Part shown: positions 1 to 8,742 of the stretch, in pieces
Layout: every line of letters begins with the position of its first letter
Position numbering within the stretch: the stretch's first letter is position 1
Origin: Prevotella sp.
Lineage (GTDB): Bacteria; Bacteroidota; Bacteroidia; Bacteroidales; Bacteroidaceae
Assembly: GCA_016286585.1 (NCBI GenBank)
Contig: JAEETC010000012.1
Coordinates: 1 to 45,770 of the forward strand
Reading direction: 5' to 3'
Length of the DNA: 45,770 nt
Translations under genes and position numbers: made by a program
The notes under the pieces: model-generated
Told to the model about the DNA's origin: nothing
The model's input: only the letters and a program-made list of their open reading frames with translations
Databases searched by the model: none

Positions 1-445
1 TTGATTTGAAGAAGTCCTGCATCAGCTGGCGGCATTCCTCTTCGCACACGCCGCCGATGGCAACAGCCTTGGGATGGAGGGCTCTGGGTGCATAACCTCG
101 GTAGCCGCGCTTCTCATCGGCTGCCCCATAGACGATGCGGGGTATCTGTGCCCAGCCGATGGCGCCGGCACACATGGTACAGGGCTCAACGGTCACATAG
201 AGTGTGCACTCCGTCAGGTATTTGCCTCCTAGGGTGTTCGCGGCAGCCGTGATAGCCTGCATCTCGGCATGGGCCGTCACGTCGCAGAGCGTTTCCGTCA
301 GGTTGTGGGCTCTCGCCAGTACTCGGTCCTTGCACACCACCACCGCTCCGATGGGAATCTCCCCATTCTCAAACGCTATCCTGGCCTCGTCGAGGGCCAT
401 CAGCATATAGCGTTCGTCTTTCTTCTGTTGCTCTTCTGTTGTCAT
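1..445 (-). CDS. tadA: tRNA-specific adenosine deaminase (partial, 3' end outside window)
   Basis: Zn-dependent deaminase that converts A34 to inosine in a tRNA anticodon, acting in the cytoplasm. The reverse strand from the ATG at 445 reads MTTEEQQKKDERYML, then a cytidine-deaminase-fold protein with the zinc and proton-shuttle motif HAE (in TAHAEMQAI) and the second zinc motif PCTMC (in TVEPCTMCAGA). 148 codons are visible and the frame is still open at base 2, so only a few C-terminal residues are missing (family length about 145-160). The start codon lies 10 nt downstream of a -7 box, so the mRNA may be leaderless. A guanine deaminase or another nucleoside deaminase of the same fold is possible, but length and motif spacing fit TadA. 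Confidence 0.85.
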   Translation of the reverse strand, partial: MTTEEQQKKDERYMLMALDEARIAFENGEIPIGAVVVCKDRVLARAHNLTETLCDVTAHAEMQAITAAANTLGGKYLTECTLYVTVEPCTMCAGAIGWAQIPRIVYGAADEKRGYRGYAPRALHPKAVAIGGVCEEECRQLMQDFFKS

Positions 446-455
446 AACTCAGCCG

Positions 456-463
456 CAAAGTTA
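456..463 (-). promoter_or_regulatory. tadA promoter, -7 box
   Basis: On the minus strand this reads TAACTTTG, matching the Bacteroidetes -7 consensus TAnnTTTG. A TTG (minus strand, 484-486) sits exactly 20 bp upstream, as expected for the -33 element. Only 10 nt separate the box from the tadA ATG. Confidence 0.7.
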
Positions 464-544
464 AGCCAAATTGTTGAATTACACAAGTATTTGGCTGCTT
501 TTTTTGTAGGCGACGGCCCTTGGTGCCCGGGGCGGCCTGACTAG

Positions 545-683
545 TTGCTGCGACTGCCCCCTATGGTTGTTGCGACGGCCCCCTATGGTGCGAGGGAGTT
601 TACAGGCAGTAAACTATCGTTCGCCTATAGGCGAATAATCGTTTGCCTATAGCCGAATGACCGTTCGCCTATACTCAAAAGCC
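545..683. repeat. 22-bp-period tandem array (copy 1) between tadA and birA
   Basis: Six consecutive units keep a 22-bp period. Units 545-566 and 567-588 are GC-rich and match at 20 of 22 positions (core GCCCCCTATGG). On the following grid, unit 596-617 is GAGTTTA-N7-TAAACTA. Units 618-639, 640-661 and 662-683 share the core CGTTYGCCTATA, and the first of them contains the perfect palindrome TTCGCCTATAGGCGAA (620-635). Same period and dyad layout as the arrays at 9116, 19547 and 38259. Lies between divergent genes. Function unknown. Confidence 0.8.
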
Positions 684-757
684 AGCCCTGTTTTGGGCTA
701 TTGATGGCCAATTGCGTTAATCTTCTGAAATATGATGGCGGTTTCAGACTTTTTGCT

Positions 758-765
758 TATCTTTG
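758..765 (+). promoter_or_regulatory. birA promoter, -7 box
   Basis: TATCTTTG matches TAnnTTTG. It lies 10 nt before the ATG at 776, which rules out upstream in-frame starts (701, and 767 at 1 nt) for a transcript from this promoter and suggests a leaderless or nearly leaderless mRNA. No TTG occurs at the ideal -33 spacing. Confidence 0.6.
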
Positions 766-775
766 CATGCGAGTT

Positions 776-1513
776 ATGGCTTATCAGATCGTACATATCG
801 ACGAGACCGATTCCACCAACGGATGGCTGCGGAGGTTCTTGGCAACGGAAGAAACGTGTCCATCCGATGCAAATATGGTGGTGGTGGCGGATTTCCAGAC
901 GGCGGGTCGCGGCTGTGGTACGAACGCGTGGGAGAGTGAGCGAGGGAAGAACCTGACATTCTCGCTGCTGATTCATCCTACGGAGATCACGGCCGACTGT
1001 CAGTTCCGCATCTCCGAGGCCGTGTCGCTGGCGCTCTGTGAGACGTTGGATGGTTATGTGACGGACCGTCAGGTGTCTGTCAAATGGCCTAACGATATCT
1101 ACGTGGACGACTGTAAGATCTGTGGCATGCTTATTGAGAATCGTCTCAGGGGACGTCTCATGACAGACAGTATCATCGGCATCGGGCTGAACGTGAACCA
1201 GCGGGAGTTCTTCAGCGATGCCCCCAATCCGGTGTCGCTGGTGCAGCTCCTGGGCCATGAGGTGGCGCTTGAGCCGTTGCTGCAGGCTTTCCTTCAGAAG
1301 CTTGAGCCGATGCTGCAGATGGATCCGGAAACCTTGGGGAAGGCCTTTAGGGAACGCCTTTACCGCAGGGAGGGTGAGCACGAGTACCGTGACGGAAAGG
1401 GGCTTTTCCGTGCCAAGTTACTGAATGTGCTCGACGATGGGCGACTCGTGCTGCTCGACACAGAGGGCACAGCCCGCATCTATGCTTTCAAGGAAGTGCA
1501 GTTCGTGATTTAA
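776..1513 (+). CDS. birA: Biotin--[acetyl-CoA-carboxylase] ligase
   Basis: Activates biotin with ATP and transfers it to the biotin carboxyl carrier protein of biotin-dependent carboxylases; cytoplasmic. The 245-residue product begins MAYQIVHIDETDSTN (substrate-binding DSTN motif), carries the glycine-rich nucleotide loop GRGCGTNAWES near residue 45 and KWPNDIYV with the downstream lysine of CKICGMLIEN, and ends with a small SH3-like domain (GLFRAKLLNVLDDGRL). There is no N-terminal helix-turn-helix, so this is the monofunctional ligase, not a repressor. Start chosen at 776 because the -7 box ends at 765; the frame is open back to 701, but that stretch covers the promoter. pyrH follows 31 nt downstream in the same direction. 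Confidence 0.9.
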   Translation: MAYQIVHIDETDSTNGWLRRFLATEETCPSDANMVVVADFQTAGRGCGTNAWESERGKNLTFSLLIHPTEITADCQFRISEAVSLALCETLDGYVTDRQVSVKWPNDIYVDDCKICGMLIENRLRGRLMTDSIIGIGLNVNQREFFSDAPNPVSLVQLLGHEVALEPLLQAFLQKLEPMLQMDPETLGKAFRERLYRREGEHEYRDGKGLFRAKLLNVLDDGRLVLLDTEGTARIYAFKEVQFVI

Positions 1514-1544
1514 TTGGAAAAAGATAATTGATAATTTAAAGATT
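1514..1544 (+). repeat. Heptamer-type spacer between birA and pyrH
   Basis: The gap contains GATAATT twice in tandem followed by a degenerate A/T-rich unit, the same heptamer type as in the spacer before lpxA (37297-37334). Confidence 0.5.
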
Positions 1545-2255
1545 ATGGCAAGGTTTAAGAGAATTCTTTTGAAGCTGTCGGGCGAGAGCCTGATGGGTAA
1601 GCAGGGCTACGGCATCGACCCTGAGCGTTTGGGCGAGTATGCTGCTCAGATCAAGGAGATTAGTGAGATGGGTGTCGAGATCGGCATCGTCATCGGTGGT
1701 GGTAACATCTTCCGCGGACTCTCGGGTTCACAGAAAGGCTTCGACCGTGTGAAGGGCGACCAGATGGGTATGTGTGCCACCGTCATCAACTCGCTGGCGC
1801 TGAGCTCTGCGCTGGGGGCTGTGGGTGTGAAGAACAAAGTGCTGACGGCTATCCGTATGGAGCCTATCGGCGAGTTCTACACGAAATGGAAGGCCATCGA
1901 GGCGATGGAGCAGGGTTATGTGTGCATCTTCTCTGCTGGTACGGGCCAACCTTACTTCACCACTGATACCGGCTCCAGCCTGCGTGGTGTGGAAATTGAG
2001 GCCGAAGTAATGCTGAAAGGAACCCGTGTGGACGGTATCTATACCGCTGATCCTGAAAAGGACCCGACGGCCACGAAGTTTGATGATATCACCTATAAGG
2101 AGGTGCTGGCGCGCGGTCTGAAGGTCATGGACCTTTCGGCTGTCTGCATGTGTCAGGACAACAACTTACCCATCTATGTCTTCAACATGGATGTAGTCGG
2201 TAATCTGAAAAAGGTAATGGAGGGTGAACAGATCGGCACCTTGGTGCATCCTTAA
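1545..2255 (+). CDS. pyrH: UMP kinase
   Basis: Phosphorylates UMP to UDP with ATP in pyrimidine nucleotide synthesis; bacterial UMP kinases are cytoplasmic hexamers of the amino-acid-kinase fold. The 236-residue product starts MARFKRILLKLSGESLMG (phosphate-binding KLSGE), has GIVIGGGNIFRG near residue 50, the GTGQPYFTTDTGSSLR segment around 140 that binds UMP, and the ATP-site segment VDGIYTADPEKDP near 165. Length and motif order are standard. Second gene after birA; no separate promoter is visible in the short gap. It ends 3 bp before the convergent DUF4834 gene, with no obvious terminator between them. Confidence 0.95.
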   Translation: MARFKRILLKLSGESLMGKQGYGIDPERLGEYAAQIKEISEMGVEIGIVIGGGNIFRGLSGSQKGFDRVKGDQMGMCATVINSLALSSALGAVGVKNKVLTAIRMEPIGEFYTKWKAIEAMEQGYVCIFSAGTGQPYFTTDTGSSLRGVEIEAEVMLKGTRVDGIYTADPEKDPTATKFDDITYKEVLARGLKVMDLSAVCMCQDNNLPIYVFNMDVVGNLKKVMEGEQIGTLVHP

Positions 2256-2258
2256 CAA

Positions 2259-2708
2259 TCAGACCTCTTCGAACTCGACGTATTCGCCATCGGAGTGATC
2301 GAAGATCTTGCGCTTCTCTTCCTGATCGCGATCGTCGATAATCGTTACGCCACTGCTCGTAGTTGTCCTGCGGGCAGTGTTTTTTTGATCGGCTTTGGGC
2401 TGTTCCTGCTGCTTCCCCTTGAAGTAATCGTCGCCAAACGGATTCTTATCGCGACTGGCTTGTTCGCGCTGCTCATACTGGGCTTGCGTGCGGCTTTGGC
2501 GGCGTCCGCCCTTGCTGCTCTTGAAATAGTCGTTGTTGAAGGAGTATTTCTCTTTCTGTTCCTTCATCTTCTGGTTGCGGTAGTAGTTGTCCTCTACCTC
2601 TTCCCTCAGTTTCTTCACACCTTTGTAGGTGAAGTTGATGACCACCATGACGATGATGGCGATGGCGATGAGGCCGAAGATGATGGCGGCAAAGACGAAT
2701 TTCAGCAT
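2259..2708 (-). CDS. DUF4834 family membrane-anchored protein
   Basis: 149 residues of unknown function, matching the Bacteroidales DUF4834 family as I remember it. One N-terminal membrane helix (MLKFVFAAIIFGLIAIAIIV) is followed by a highly charged, probably disordered cytoplasmic tail rich in Lys, Arg, Gln and Glu, with two related segments, NNDYFKSS and GDDYFKGK, and an acidic end (GEYVEFEEV). The start at 2708 is preferred to an upstream one at 2759, because 2708 follows the pssA stop directly and places the hydrophobic helix at the N-terminus. Last gene of the psd-pssA unit, which hints at a role in membrane or lipid homeostasis, by position only. Confidence 0.7.
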   Translation of the reverse strand: MLKFVFAAIIFGLIAIAIIVMVVINFTYKGVKKLREEVEDNYYRNQKMKEQKEKYSFNNDYFKSSKGGRRQSRTQAQYEQREQASRDKNPFGDDYFKGKQQEQPKADQKNTARRTTTSSGVTIIDDRDQEEKRKIFDHSDGEYVEFEEV

Positions 2709-2709
2709 A

Positions 2710-3408
2710 TTACACAGACTTAGGTGTGGATTTGTGAGAGGCAATAGACAGGATGACATACCAGGCGATGATCGCCGCGAAACCGGTGATGCCTAATAAT
2801 AATAGAATAGGTACGCACGAGAGAACGAAGATATATTTGATTTCATTGCCCTTCCATCCCCAGTGCTTGAACTTCAAGGCGAACATGGGTATCTCGGCAA
2901 TGAGCAGGTAGCAGCTGAGGAAGGTGCCTGCCAGAATGACCCACTCCAGACCGTCGAAGGTGAAACCACTGTCATGCAGGCCTACGATGAGCGAGCCCCA
3001 GAAGAGGGCATTGGCAGGTGTGGGCAGTCCGATGAATCCCAGTGCCTGGCGCTCGTCGAGGTTGAACTTTGCCAGTCTTAAAGCAGAGAAGGCAGCCATC
3101 ACAAAGGCGAGGAAGGGGACAAACGGCAAGTGGATGTGGAATGTACACAGGTAGCTGAAGACGATGGCCGATGGCGCGAAGCCAAAGGTGATGTCATCAG
3201 CCAGCGAGTCCAATTCCTTGCCGATAGGGGAGGATACTCCCAACAGACGAGCCGACATGCCGTCGAAGAAATCGAACACGGCACCGATGATGATGAAGAG
3301 CAGAGCCAGACGGAAATCGCCCAAGAATGCATAATAGGTAGCAATGCAGCCTGAGATGAGGTTGCAGCATGTAATCGTGTTCGGGATATGCTTCTTCACA
3401 TTAAACAT
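2710..3408 (-). CDS. pssA: CDP-diacylglycerol--serine O-phosphatidyltransferase
   Basis: Integral membrane enzyme that makes phosphatidylserine from CDP-diacylglycerol and L-serine, the step before decarboxylation to phosphatidylethanolamine. The 232-residue product has the CDP-alcohol phosphotransferase signature: D49 G50, A53 R54, G63, D67 and D71 (DGMSAR ... IGKELDSLAD). Several hydrophobic helices follow, as expected for the type II (Gram-positive-like) enzyme. It lies 11 bp downstream of psd in the same operon, so the two consecutive steps are co-expressed. No promoter of its own is visible; transcription probably starts at 4142-4149. Confidence 0.93.
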   Translation of the reverse strand: MFNVKKHIPNTITCCNLISGCIATYYAFLGDFRLALLFIIIGAVFDFFDGMSARLLGVSSPIGKELDSLADDITFGFAPSAIVFSYLCTFHIHLPFVPFLAFVMAAFSALRLAKFNLDERQALGFIGLPTPANALFWGSLIVGLHDSGFTFDGLEWVILAGTFLSCYLLIAEIPMFALKFKHWGWKGNEIKYIFVLSCVPILLLLGITGFAAIIAWYVILSIASHKSTPKSV

Positions 3409-3419
3409 GGGGCTCTCAA

Positions 3420-4109
3420 CTACTTCAACTTAGCTAAAACCGTCTGGTCGCCGGTGGTGGGCTGTTCCATGCGGCAGCAAACCTCCGTGCCGAGCGGCAG
3501 GAACACATCGACGCGCGAGCCCAGCTTGATGAAGCCCATGTGCTCGTCGATATAGCACTCCTCGCCCTCCTTGGCGTAAGTGACGATACGGCGTGCCATC
3601 GCTCCCGCAATCTGGCGCACCAGGATATCCTCGCCCTCGGGCGTGGTGATCATGATGTCGGCATGCTCGTTCTCCTCGCTGGCCTTTGGCAGCCAGGCTT
3701 TATGGTAGTTGCCGTCCTGATGGTGTACAAACTTCACTTTCCCGTCAACAGGGAACCAGTTGGCATGCACGTTCAGCGGACTCATGAAGATCGAGATCAT
3801 CAGCCGCTTGTCGTGGAAATATTCGTTCTCCTCCGTCTCTTCAATCACCACGATCCTGCCGTCGGCAGGAGCCACCACCATTCTCGAGGAGTCGCCATTG
3901 AAGTAGCGGATGGGGCAGCGATAGAAGTTCAGGGCCATGAGCCAGGCTGTGCCGAAGATGACTAAGAATAGCCAGAAGAGTATGTGAGAGCCAGTGAAGT
4001 GAAGGATCAGGTAGGCGATAGCCGCCACGGCGATGGCACTCAGAATAAGCTCTTGAGTACCCTCATGGTGAATCCTGATTTTCTTCAGCTTATTGATTCT
4101 TTTTCCCAT
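3420..4109 (-). CDS. psd: Phosphatidylserine decarboxylase proenzyme (short, PSD-A type)
   Basis: Decarboxylates phosphatidylserine to phosphatidylethanolamine at the inner membrane. The 229-residue proenzyme has an N-terminal membrane hairpin (about residues 22-60: [18 protein letters not shown] and [14 protein letters not shown]), the segment [17 protein letters not shown], and the cleavage site [15 protein letters not shown]. Autocleavage between Gly197 and Ser198 would yield an alpha chain with an N-terminal pyruvoyl group. The GS-R variant instead of LGST is usual for the short PSD-A family. First gene of the psd-pssA-DUF4834 unit, with a -7 box 32 nt upstream of its ATG. Confidence 0.93.
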   Translation of the reverse strand: MGKRINKLKKIRIHHEGTQELILSAIAVAAIAYLILHFTGSHILFWLFLVIFGTAWLMALNFYRCPIRYFNGDSSRMVVAPADGRIVVIEETEENEYFHDKRLMISIFMSPLNVHANWFPVDGKVKFVHHQDGNYHKAWLPKASEENEHADIMITTPEGEDILVRQIAGAMARRIVTYAKEGEECYIDEHMGFIKLGSRVDVFLPLGTEVCCRMEQPTTGDQTVLAKLK

Positions 4110-4141
4110 TGGTATTGCTTGATTGTTCCGTTATTTGTGTG

Positions 4142-4149
4142 CAAAGGTA
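4142..4149 (-). promoter_or_regulatory. psd-pssA operon promoter, -7 box
   Basis: Reverse strand TACCTTTG, 32 nt upstream of the psd start. It sits back to back with the dnaE promoter at 4214-4221. Confidence 0.65.
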
Positions 4150-4213
4150 CTAAATATTTATGAATAATGGATTAATAATTATGAAAATTTTTGGTTATTC
4201 CAAGAAATAGGCG

Positions 4214-4221
4214 TATCTTTG
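4214..4221 (+). promoter_or_regulatory. dnaE promoter, -7 box
   Basis: TATCTTTG with a TTG at 4191-4193 exactly 20 bp upstream, a full match to the Bacteroidetes -33/-7 layout. It places the transcription start after 4221 and so excludes the in-frame start at 4191. Confidence 0.75.
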
Positions 4222-4253
4222 AGGCTCAAAACACTCAGAAACGCAAAAAAACG

Positions 4254-7200
4254 ATGGAAGATTTCGTACATCTGCACGTACATACATATTACTCAATCCT
4301 CGATGGACAGTCGAGTATCCGCAGGCTTGTAGACAAGGCTATCGATGATGGTATGAAGGGTATGGCCATCACCGATCACGGCGATATGTTCGGCATTAAG
4401 GAATTTCATGACATTTGCAACGATGTTAATAAAAAGCGCAAGAAGGATGGACTGGAACCGTTCAAGCCCATCTTCGGCTGTGAGATGTATGTGGCGCGAC
4501 GGGGTGACAAGAGCCTGCGTGAGACCAAGGAAGACCTGGGCGGCTACCACCTCATCGTGCTGGCCAAGAACTATAACGGCTATAAGAATCTCATCAAACT
4601 CGTCAGTAATTCGTGGGTGGATGGATTCTATAACCGTCCTCGTACGGATCATAAGGAACTGGAGAAATATCATGAAGACCTGATCGTGTGCTCTGCCTGT
4701 ATCGCCGGCGAGGTGCCTGCGAAGATCCTGAAGGGTGATATCGCTGGGGCCCGCGAGTCTATCGAATGGCACAAACGGCTTTGGGGTGATGACTACTATC
4801 TCGAGCTCCAGCGCCACGAGGTCACCGACCCTGCCCAGCGTGCCAACCGTGAGACCTTCCCTCTGCAGCAGCAGGCCAATAAGGTGATGATCGAGCTGGC
4901 CCGTGAGTATGGCATCAAGCTGGTCTGCACCAACGATGCCCACTTCGTGGACCGTGAGAATGCCGAGGCCCACGACCACCTGTTGTGCCTCTCCACAGGC
5001 AAGGACCTCGACGACCCCACCCGCATGCTCTATTCCAAGCAGGAGTGGTTCAAGACCCGTCAGGAGATGTACGACATCTTCAGCGATGTGCCCGAGGCGA
5101 TGGCCAACACCGTCGAGATCCTGAATAAGGTGGAGACCTACAGCCTCGACAACGACCCCATCATGCCCTTCTTCCCCATACCGGAGTCATTCGGCACTGA
5201 GGCCCAATGGCGCGAGAAATATACCGAAGAACAGCTCTATCAGGAGTTCACCACCGATGAGAACGGCGAGAACCCTCTGCCTCCTGAGGAAGGTGAGAAG
5301 AAGATCAAGAAACTGGGTGGCTATGACAAGATCTACCGCATCAAGTTCGAGGCCGACTATCTGGCCAAGCTCGCCTATGAGGGGGCTGTCAGGCGCTATG
5401 GAGCATCCAAAGATTCCGAAGTGTCCAGTCTCCCCGCAGAGGTCCTGGACCGCGTGAAGTTCGAGCTCCACATCATGAAGACGATGGGTTTCCCTGGTTA
5501 CTTCCTCATCGTGCAGGACTTCATCAACTCCGCTCGCGACGAGCTTGGCGTGATGGTAGGTCCTGGACGTGGCTCCGCTGCTGGTTCTGTGGTGGCCTAC
5601 TGTCTCGGCATCACCAAGATCGATCCGCTGAAGTACGACCTGCTGTTTGAGCGTTTCCTCAATCCAGACCGTATCTCGCTGCCTGATATCGATACCGACT
5701 TCGATGACGACGGCCGCGGTCGTGTGCTGAAATGGGTGGAAGACAAATACGGCCATGAGAACTGTGCCCATATCATCACCTATGCCACGATGGCCACGAA
5801 GAACTCCATCAAGGATGTGGCCCGTGTCGAGAAACTCCCGTTGGCAGAGTCCAACGCCTTGTGTAAGGCTATCCCCGACCGTCTGCCTGACGGTATGAAG
5901 ATGAACCTGACGAACGCCATCAAGTGTGTCCACGAGTTGCAGGAGGCCGAGACATCCGTTAATCCGCAGCTGGCTAACACCATCAAGTATGCCAAGATGC
6001 TCGAGGGAACCGTCCGCGGCACTGGTATCCATGCCTGCGGATTCATCATCTGCCGCGACCCTATCAGCGACCATGTGCCTGTCTCTACGGCTGACGATCC
6101 GGATTTCAAGGGCACCAAGACCAATTGTACGCAGTACGACGGACACGTCATTGAGTCCACGGGACTGATCAAGATGGACTTCCTCGGCCTGAAGACACTC
6201 TCCGAGTTGAAGGAGGCCTGTGCAAACATCAAGCGTACACGAGGCATCGATGTCGATCTGGACACCATTCCCATCGACGATGCGAAGACCTATGAGCTAT
6301 ACCAGCAGGGACGTACCATCGGCACCTTCCAGTTTGAGTCGGCGGGCATGCAGAAATACCTGCGTGAGCTCCATCCCACGGTCTTCGAGGATCTCATCGC
6401 TATGAACGCCCTCTATCGTCCTGGACCTATGGACTATATCCCCTCGTTCATTGCCCGTAAGAACGGCCGCGAGGAGATCAAATACGACATCCCCTGCATG
6501 GAGAAGTACCTGAAGGATACATACGGTATCACGGTCTATCAGGAGCAGGTGATGCTGCTGTCGCGACAGTTGGCCGACTTCACCCGTGGTGAGAGCGATG
6601 CCCTCCGTAAGGCGATGGGTAAGAAGAAGAAGGACATCGTCGATGCGATGAAGCCGAAGTTCATCGAGGGCGGCAAGAAGAACGGTCACGATCCGCAGGT
6701 GCTTGAGAAGATCTGGGCCGACTGGGAGAAGTTTGCCTCCTACGCCTTCAATAAGTCTCATGCCGCCTGCTACTCCTGGGTGGCCTATCAGACGGCCTAT
6801 CTGAAGGCCAACTACCCTGCGGAGTTCATGGCCGCCATCATGAGCCGTCGCCGCGACCAGATTACGGAGATCACGAAACTGATGGACGAGTGCAAGCAGA
6901 TGGGCATTGCCACGCTGGGACCCGATGTGAACGAGTCGTACGAGAAGTTCGGTGTGAACCACCACGGCGAGATCCGCTTCGGCCTCGGTGCCATCAAGGG
7001 CATGGGCGACTCTGCCGCCATCGCCATCATCGAGGAGCGTGAGAAGAACGGCCCATATAAGGATATCTTCGATTTCGCCCAGCGCGTGAGCTTCAGCAAT
7101 GTCAACCGCAAGGCCTACGAGAGCCTCGCCCTGAGTGGCGGTTTCGACAGCTTCGGCATTCGGCGCGAGGACTATTTTGCCGTCAACGCCAAAGGCGAGT

Positions 7201-7994
7201 CGTTCCTTGACATGTTGGTGCGTTACGGACAAAACTACCAACAGGAGAAGGCCGAGATGCAGAACTCGCTTTTCGGCATGTTCGGCGACGGGGTGGAGAT
7301 TGCCACGCCGCTCATCCCCAAGTCCAATACGCGTTGGAGCGACATCGAACGGCTCAATAAGGAGCGTGAGCTCGTGGGCATCTATCTCTCCGCCCATCCG
7401 CTCGATGAGTACAGGATTGTGCTCGACAACCTCTGCAATACGACGTGTGCCGAATTGGCAGATGTCGCAGCCCTCGGCGACCGTGAGGAGGTCATCTTGG
7501 GCGGCATCGTGACAGCCGTCCGCACGGGCTTCACCAAGAACGGCAAGCCCTTCGGCATCGTCACCCTTGAGGACTTCGAAGGCTCTGGCGAGTTGCCCAT
7601 CTTCGGCGAGGAGTGGGGCAAGCAGGCCGGCTTCTTCACCATCGGAGCCTCCGTCTACGTGGTCGGCAAGGTGGTGCCCCGTTGGCAGTACCGTGACGAC
7701 AGTCCCAAGGATCTGCGCATCTCCAGCGTGGAGTATCTACAGAGCATCAAGGACCGTGCCGTCAAGCGTATCACCATCTCCATGACCACCGATTCGCTCG
7801 ACGACCAGATCGTGGCCGACCTCAGCGAGCTGATCAGCTCCAGTCCTGGTCATACGGAACTCTTCTTCCAGTTGCGCGATGCCAAGGGCGAGAAGCACGT
7901 TTTGCTGCGCAGCCAGAAGGGAGGCGTCGATGTGCGCCATCCTCTCATCGACTACATTGATCGCCAAGAAGCCCTCGACTATAAGATCAATTAG
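4254..7994 (+). CDS. dnaE: DNA polymerase III subunit alpha
   Basis: Catalytic subunit of the replicative polymerase. The 1246-residue product starts MEDFVHLHVHTYYSILDG, the PHP domain with its histidine cluster and ITDHGDMFGIKEFHD. The polymerase core holds GPGRGSAAGSVVAYCLG and the catalytic aspartates in LPDIDTDFDDDGRG; the fingers include LYRPGPMDYIP and FNKSHAACYSWVAYQTAYLK. A helix-hairpin-helix region (GLGAIKGMGDSA) and an OB-fold (GGIVTAVRTGFTKNGKPFG) follow near the C-terminus. The in-frame extension to 4191 is rejected because the -7 box lies inside it. The length is slightly above E. coli DnaE, from insertions in the region around residues 310-370 (acidic, PLPPEEGEKKIKK). Confidence 0.95.
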   Translation: MEDFVHLHVHTYYSILDGQSSIRRLVDKAIDDGMKGMAITDHGDMFGIKEFHDICNDVNKKRKKDGLEPFKPIFGCEMYVARRGDKSLRETKEDLGGYHLIVLAKNYNGYKNLIKLVSNSWVDGFYNRPRTDHKELEKYHEDLIVCSACIAGEVPAKILKGDIAGARESIEWHKRLWGDDYYLELQRHEVTDPAQRANRETFPLQQQANKVMIELAREYGIKLVCTNDAHFVDRENAEAHDHLLCLSTGKDLDDPTRMLYSKQEWFKTRQEMYDIFSDVPEAMANTVEILNKVETYSLDNDPIMPFFPIPESFGTEAQWREKYTEEQLYQEFTTDENGENPLPPEEGEKKIKKLGGYDKIYRIKFEADYLAKLAYEGAVRRYGASKDSEVSSLPAEVLDRVKFELHIMKTMGFPGYFLIVQDFINSARDELGVMVGPGRGSAAGSVVAYCLGITKIDPLKYDLLFERFLNPDRISLPDIDTDFDDDGRGRVLKWVEDKYGHENCAHIITYATMATKNSIKDVARVEKLPLAESNALCKAIPDRLPDGMKMNLTNAIKCVHELQEAETSVNPQLANTIKYAKMLEGTVRGTGIHACGFIICRDPISDHVPVSTADDPDFKGTKTNCTQYDGHVIESTGLIKMDFLGLKTLSELKEACANIKRTRGIDVDLDTIPIDDAKTYELYQQGRTIGTFQFESAGMQKYLRELHPTVFEDLIAMNALYRPGPMDYIPSFIARKNGREEIKYDIPCMEKYLKDTYGITVYQEQVMLLSRQLADFTRGESDALRKAMGKKKKDIVDAMKPKFIEGGKKNGHDPQVLEKIWADWEKFASYAFNKSHAACYSWVAYQTAYLKANYPAEFMAAIMSRRRDQITEITKLMDECKQMGIATLGPDVNESYEKFGVNHHGEIRFGLGAIKGMGDSAAIAIIEEREKNGPYKDIFDFAQRVSFSNVNRKAYESLALSGGFDSFGIRREDYFAVNAKGESFLDMLVRYGQNYQQEKAEMQNSLFGMFGDGVEIATPLIPKSNTRWSDIERLNKERELVGIYLSAHPLDEYRIVLDNLCNTTCAELADVAALGDREEVILGGIVTAVRTGFTKNGKPFGIVTLEDFEGSGELPIFGEEWGKQAGFFTIGASVYVVGKVVPRWQYRDDSPKDLRISSVEYLQSIKDRAVKRITISMTTDSLDDQIVADLSELISSSPGHTELFFQLRDAKGEKHVLLRSQKGGVDVRHPLIDYIDRQEALDYKIN

Positions 7995-8054
7995 TGGCAC
8001 ACAATTTGCACAGAGATAAACAGACATAGTATTCATTTTAAAAAGTAAAGAACA

Positions 8055-8369
8055 ATGGAAGTACAAATCACAAGTGAGAATTTCGAGAGTCTGAAAACCG
8101 GCAACCTGCCGCTGGTAGTTGATTTCTGGGCCACCTGGTGCGGTCCCTGCCGTATGATGGCTCCGATTATCGAGGAACTGGCCAACGAGTACGACGGCAA
8201 GGTCGTCGTGGGTAAGTGCGATGTGGAGGAGTGCGAGGAATTGGCTGCTGAGTTCGGCATCCGTAACATCCCCACCATCCTGTTCTTCAAGGACGGCGAT
8301 GTCGTCGATAAGATCGTCGGTGCCCAGCCCAAGGCCAAGCTGATAGAGAAAATCAACACCCTGCTGTAA
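8055..8369 (+). CDS. trxA: Thioredoxin
   Basis: Small cytoplasmic disulfide reductase, 104 residues, with the active site WCGPC at residues 28-32 and the cis-proline loop in RNIPTILFF. No signal peptide is present, so this is not one of the exported thioredoxin-like proteins common in Bacteroidetes. It lies 60 bp after dnaE; the gap holds no clear TAnnTTTG box, so co-transcription with dnaE is possible. The next gene starts 1 nt after its stop. Confidence 0.95.
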   Translation: MEVQITSENFESLKTGNLPLVVDFWATWCGPCRMMAPIIEELANEYDGKVVVGKCDVEECEELAAEFGIRNIPTILFFKDGDVVDKIVGAQPKAKLIEKINTLL

Positions 8370-8370
8370 G

Positions 8371-8694
8371 ATGGCAAGTATCGAGGAAGAGATCCGTCTG
8401 GACGAAGAGGAGAACAGACGGGAACTGGCATACATCCGTACCCAGCTGCCTACGGACATCAAGAAGTTCTACAGCGACAAGGACATCCTTTACATGATGG
8501 ACTTGATTGTAGACTACTACTATTCCAGCGGTATTCTGGAGACTGATGCCGAAGAGGTGGACATCGACCTTGAGGCCATTGCGGAGTATGTCTGCAAGCG
8601 TGCCAAGGAAGAGGGCTTCTGCTCTTCATTCAACCCCGAAGAGGTCTTCTTCATTGTGCAGGCCGACCTGGACTTTCAGGAGCAGAACCTTTAG
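8371..8694 (+). CDS. Small acidic conserved hypothetical protein, coupled to trxA
   Basis: 107 residues, very acidic (for example EEEIRLDEEENRREL), predicted helical and cytoplasmic, with two cysteines (YVCKRAKEEGFCSS) and no membrane segment. I do not recognise a named domain. The ATG follows the trxA stop by 1 nt, so translation is probably coupled to thioredoxin and the two proteins may be functionally linked. Codon use resembles its neighbours. A hairpin follows at 8717-8738. Confidence 0.75.
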   Translation: MASIEEEIRLDEEENRRELAYIRTQLPTDIKKFYSDKDILYMMDLIVDYYYSSGILETDAEEVDIDLEAIAEYVCKRAKEEGFCSSFNPEEVFFIVQADLDFQEQNL

Positions 8695-8716
8695 ACCGAA
8701 GGCCCGAAAGTAATCA

Positions 8717-8738
8717 GGGGCTCGCATTTGCGAGCCCC
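8717..8738 (+). terminator. Hairpin after trxA unit
   Basis: GGGGCTCGCA and TGCGAGCCCC form a strong GC-rich stem 22 nt after the stop of the acidic protein gene. The following sequence is A/T-rich but has no clean T run, so termination efficiency is uncertain. Confidence 0.6.
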
Positions 8739-8742
8739 CAAC

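Noticed and set aside
545..683. CRISPR-like array
   Set aside because: Units are contiguous without unique spacers, only 22 bp long and diverged; no cas genes in the window.
701..775. Upstream start of birA at 701
   Set aside because: The stretch contains the -7 box at 758-765, so it would not be transcribed in full; BirA homology starts at the 776 ATG.
4191..4253. N-terminal extension of dnaE
   Set aside because: Covers the dnaE -33/-7 promoter and adds 21 residues not typical of the PHP domain.
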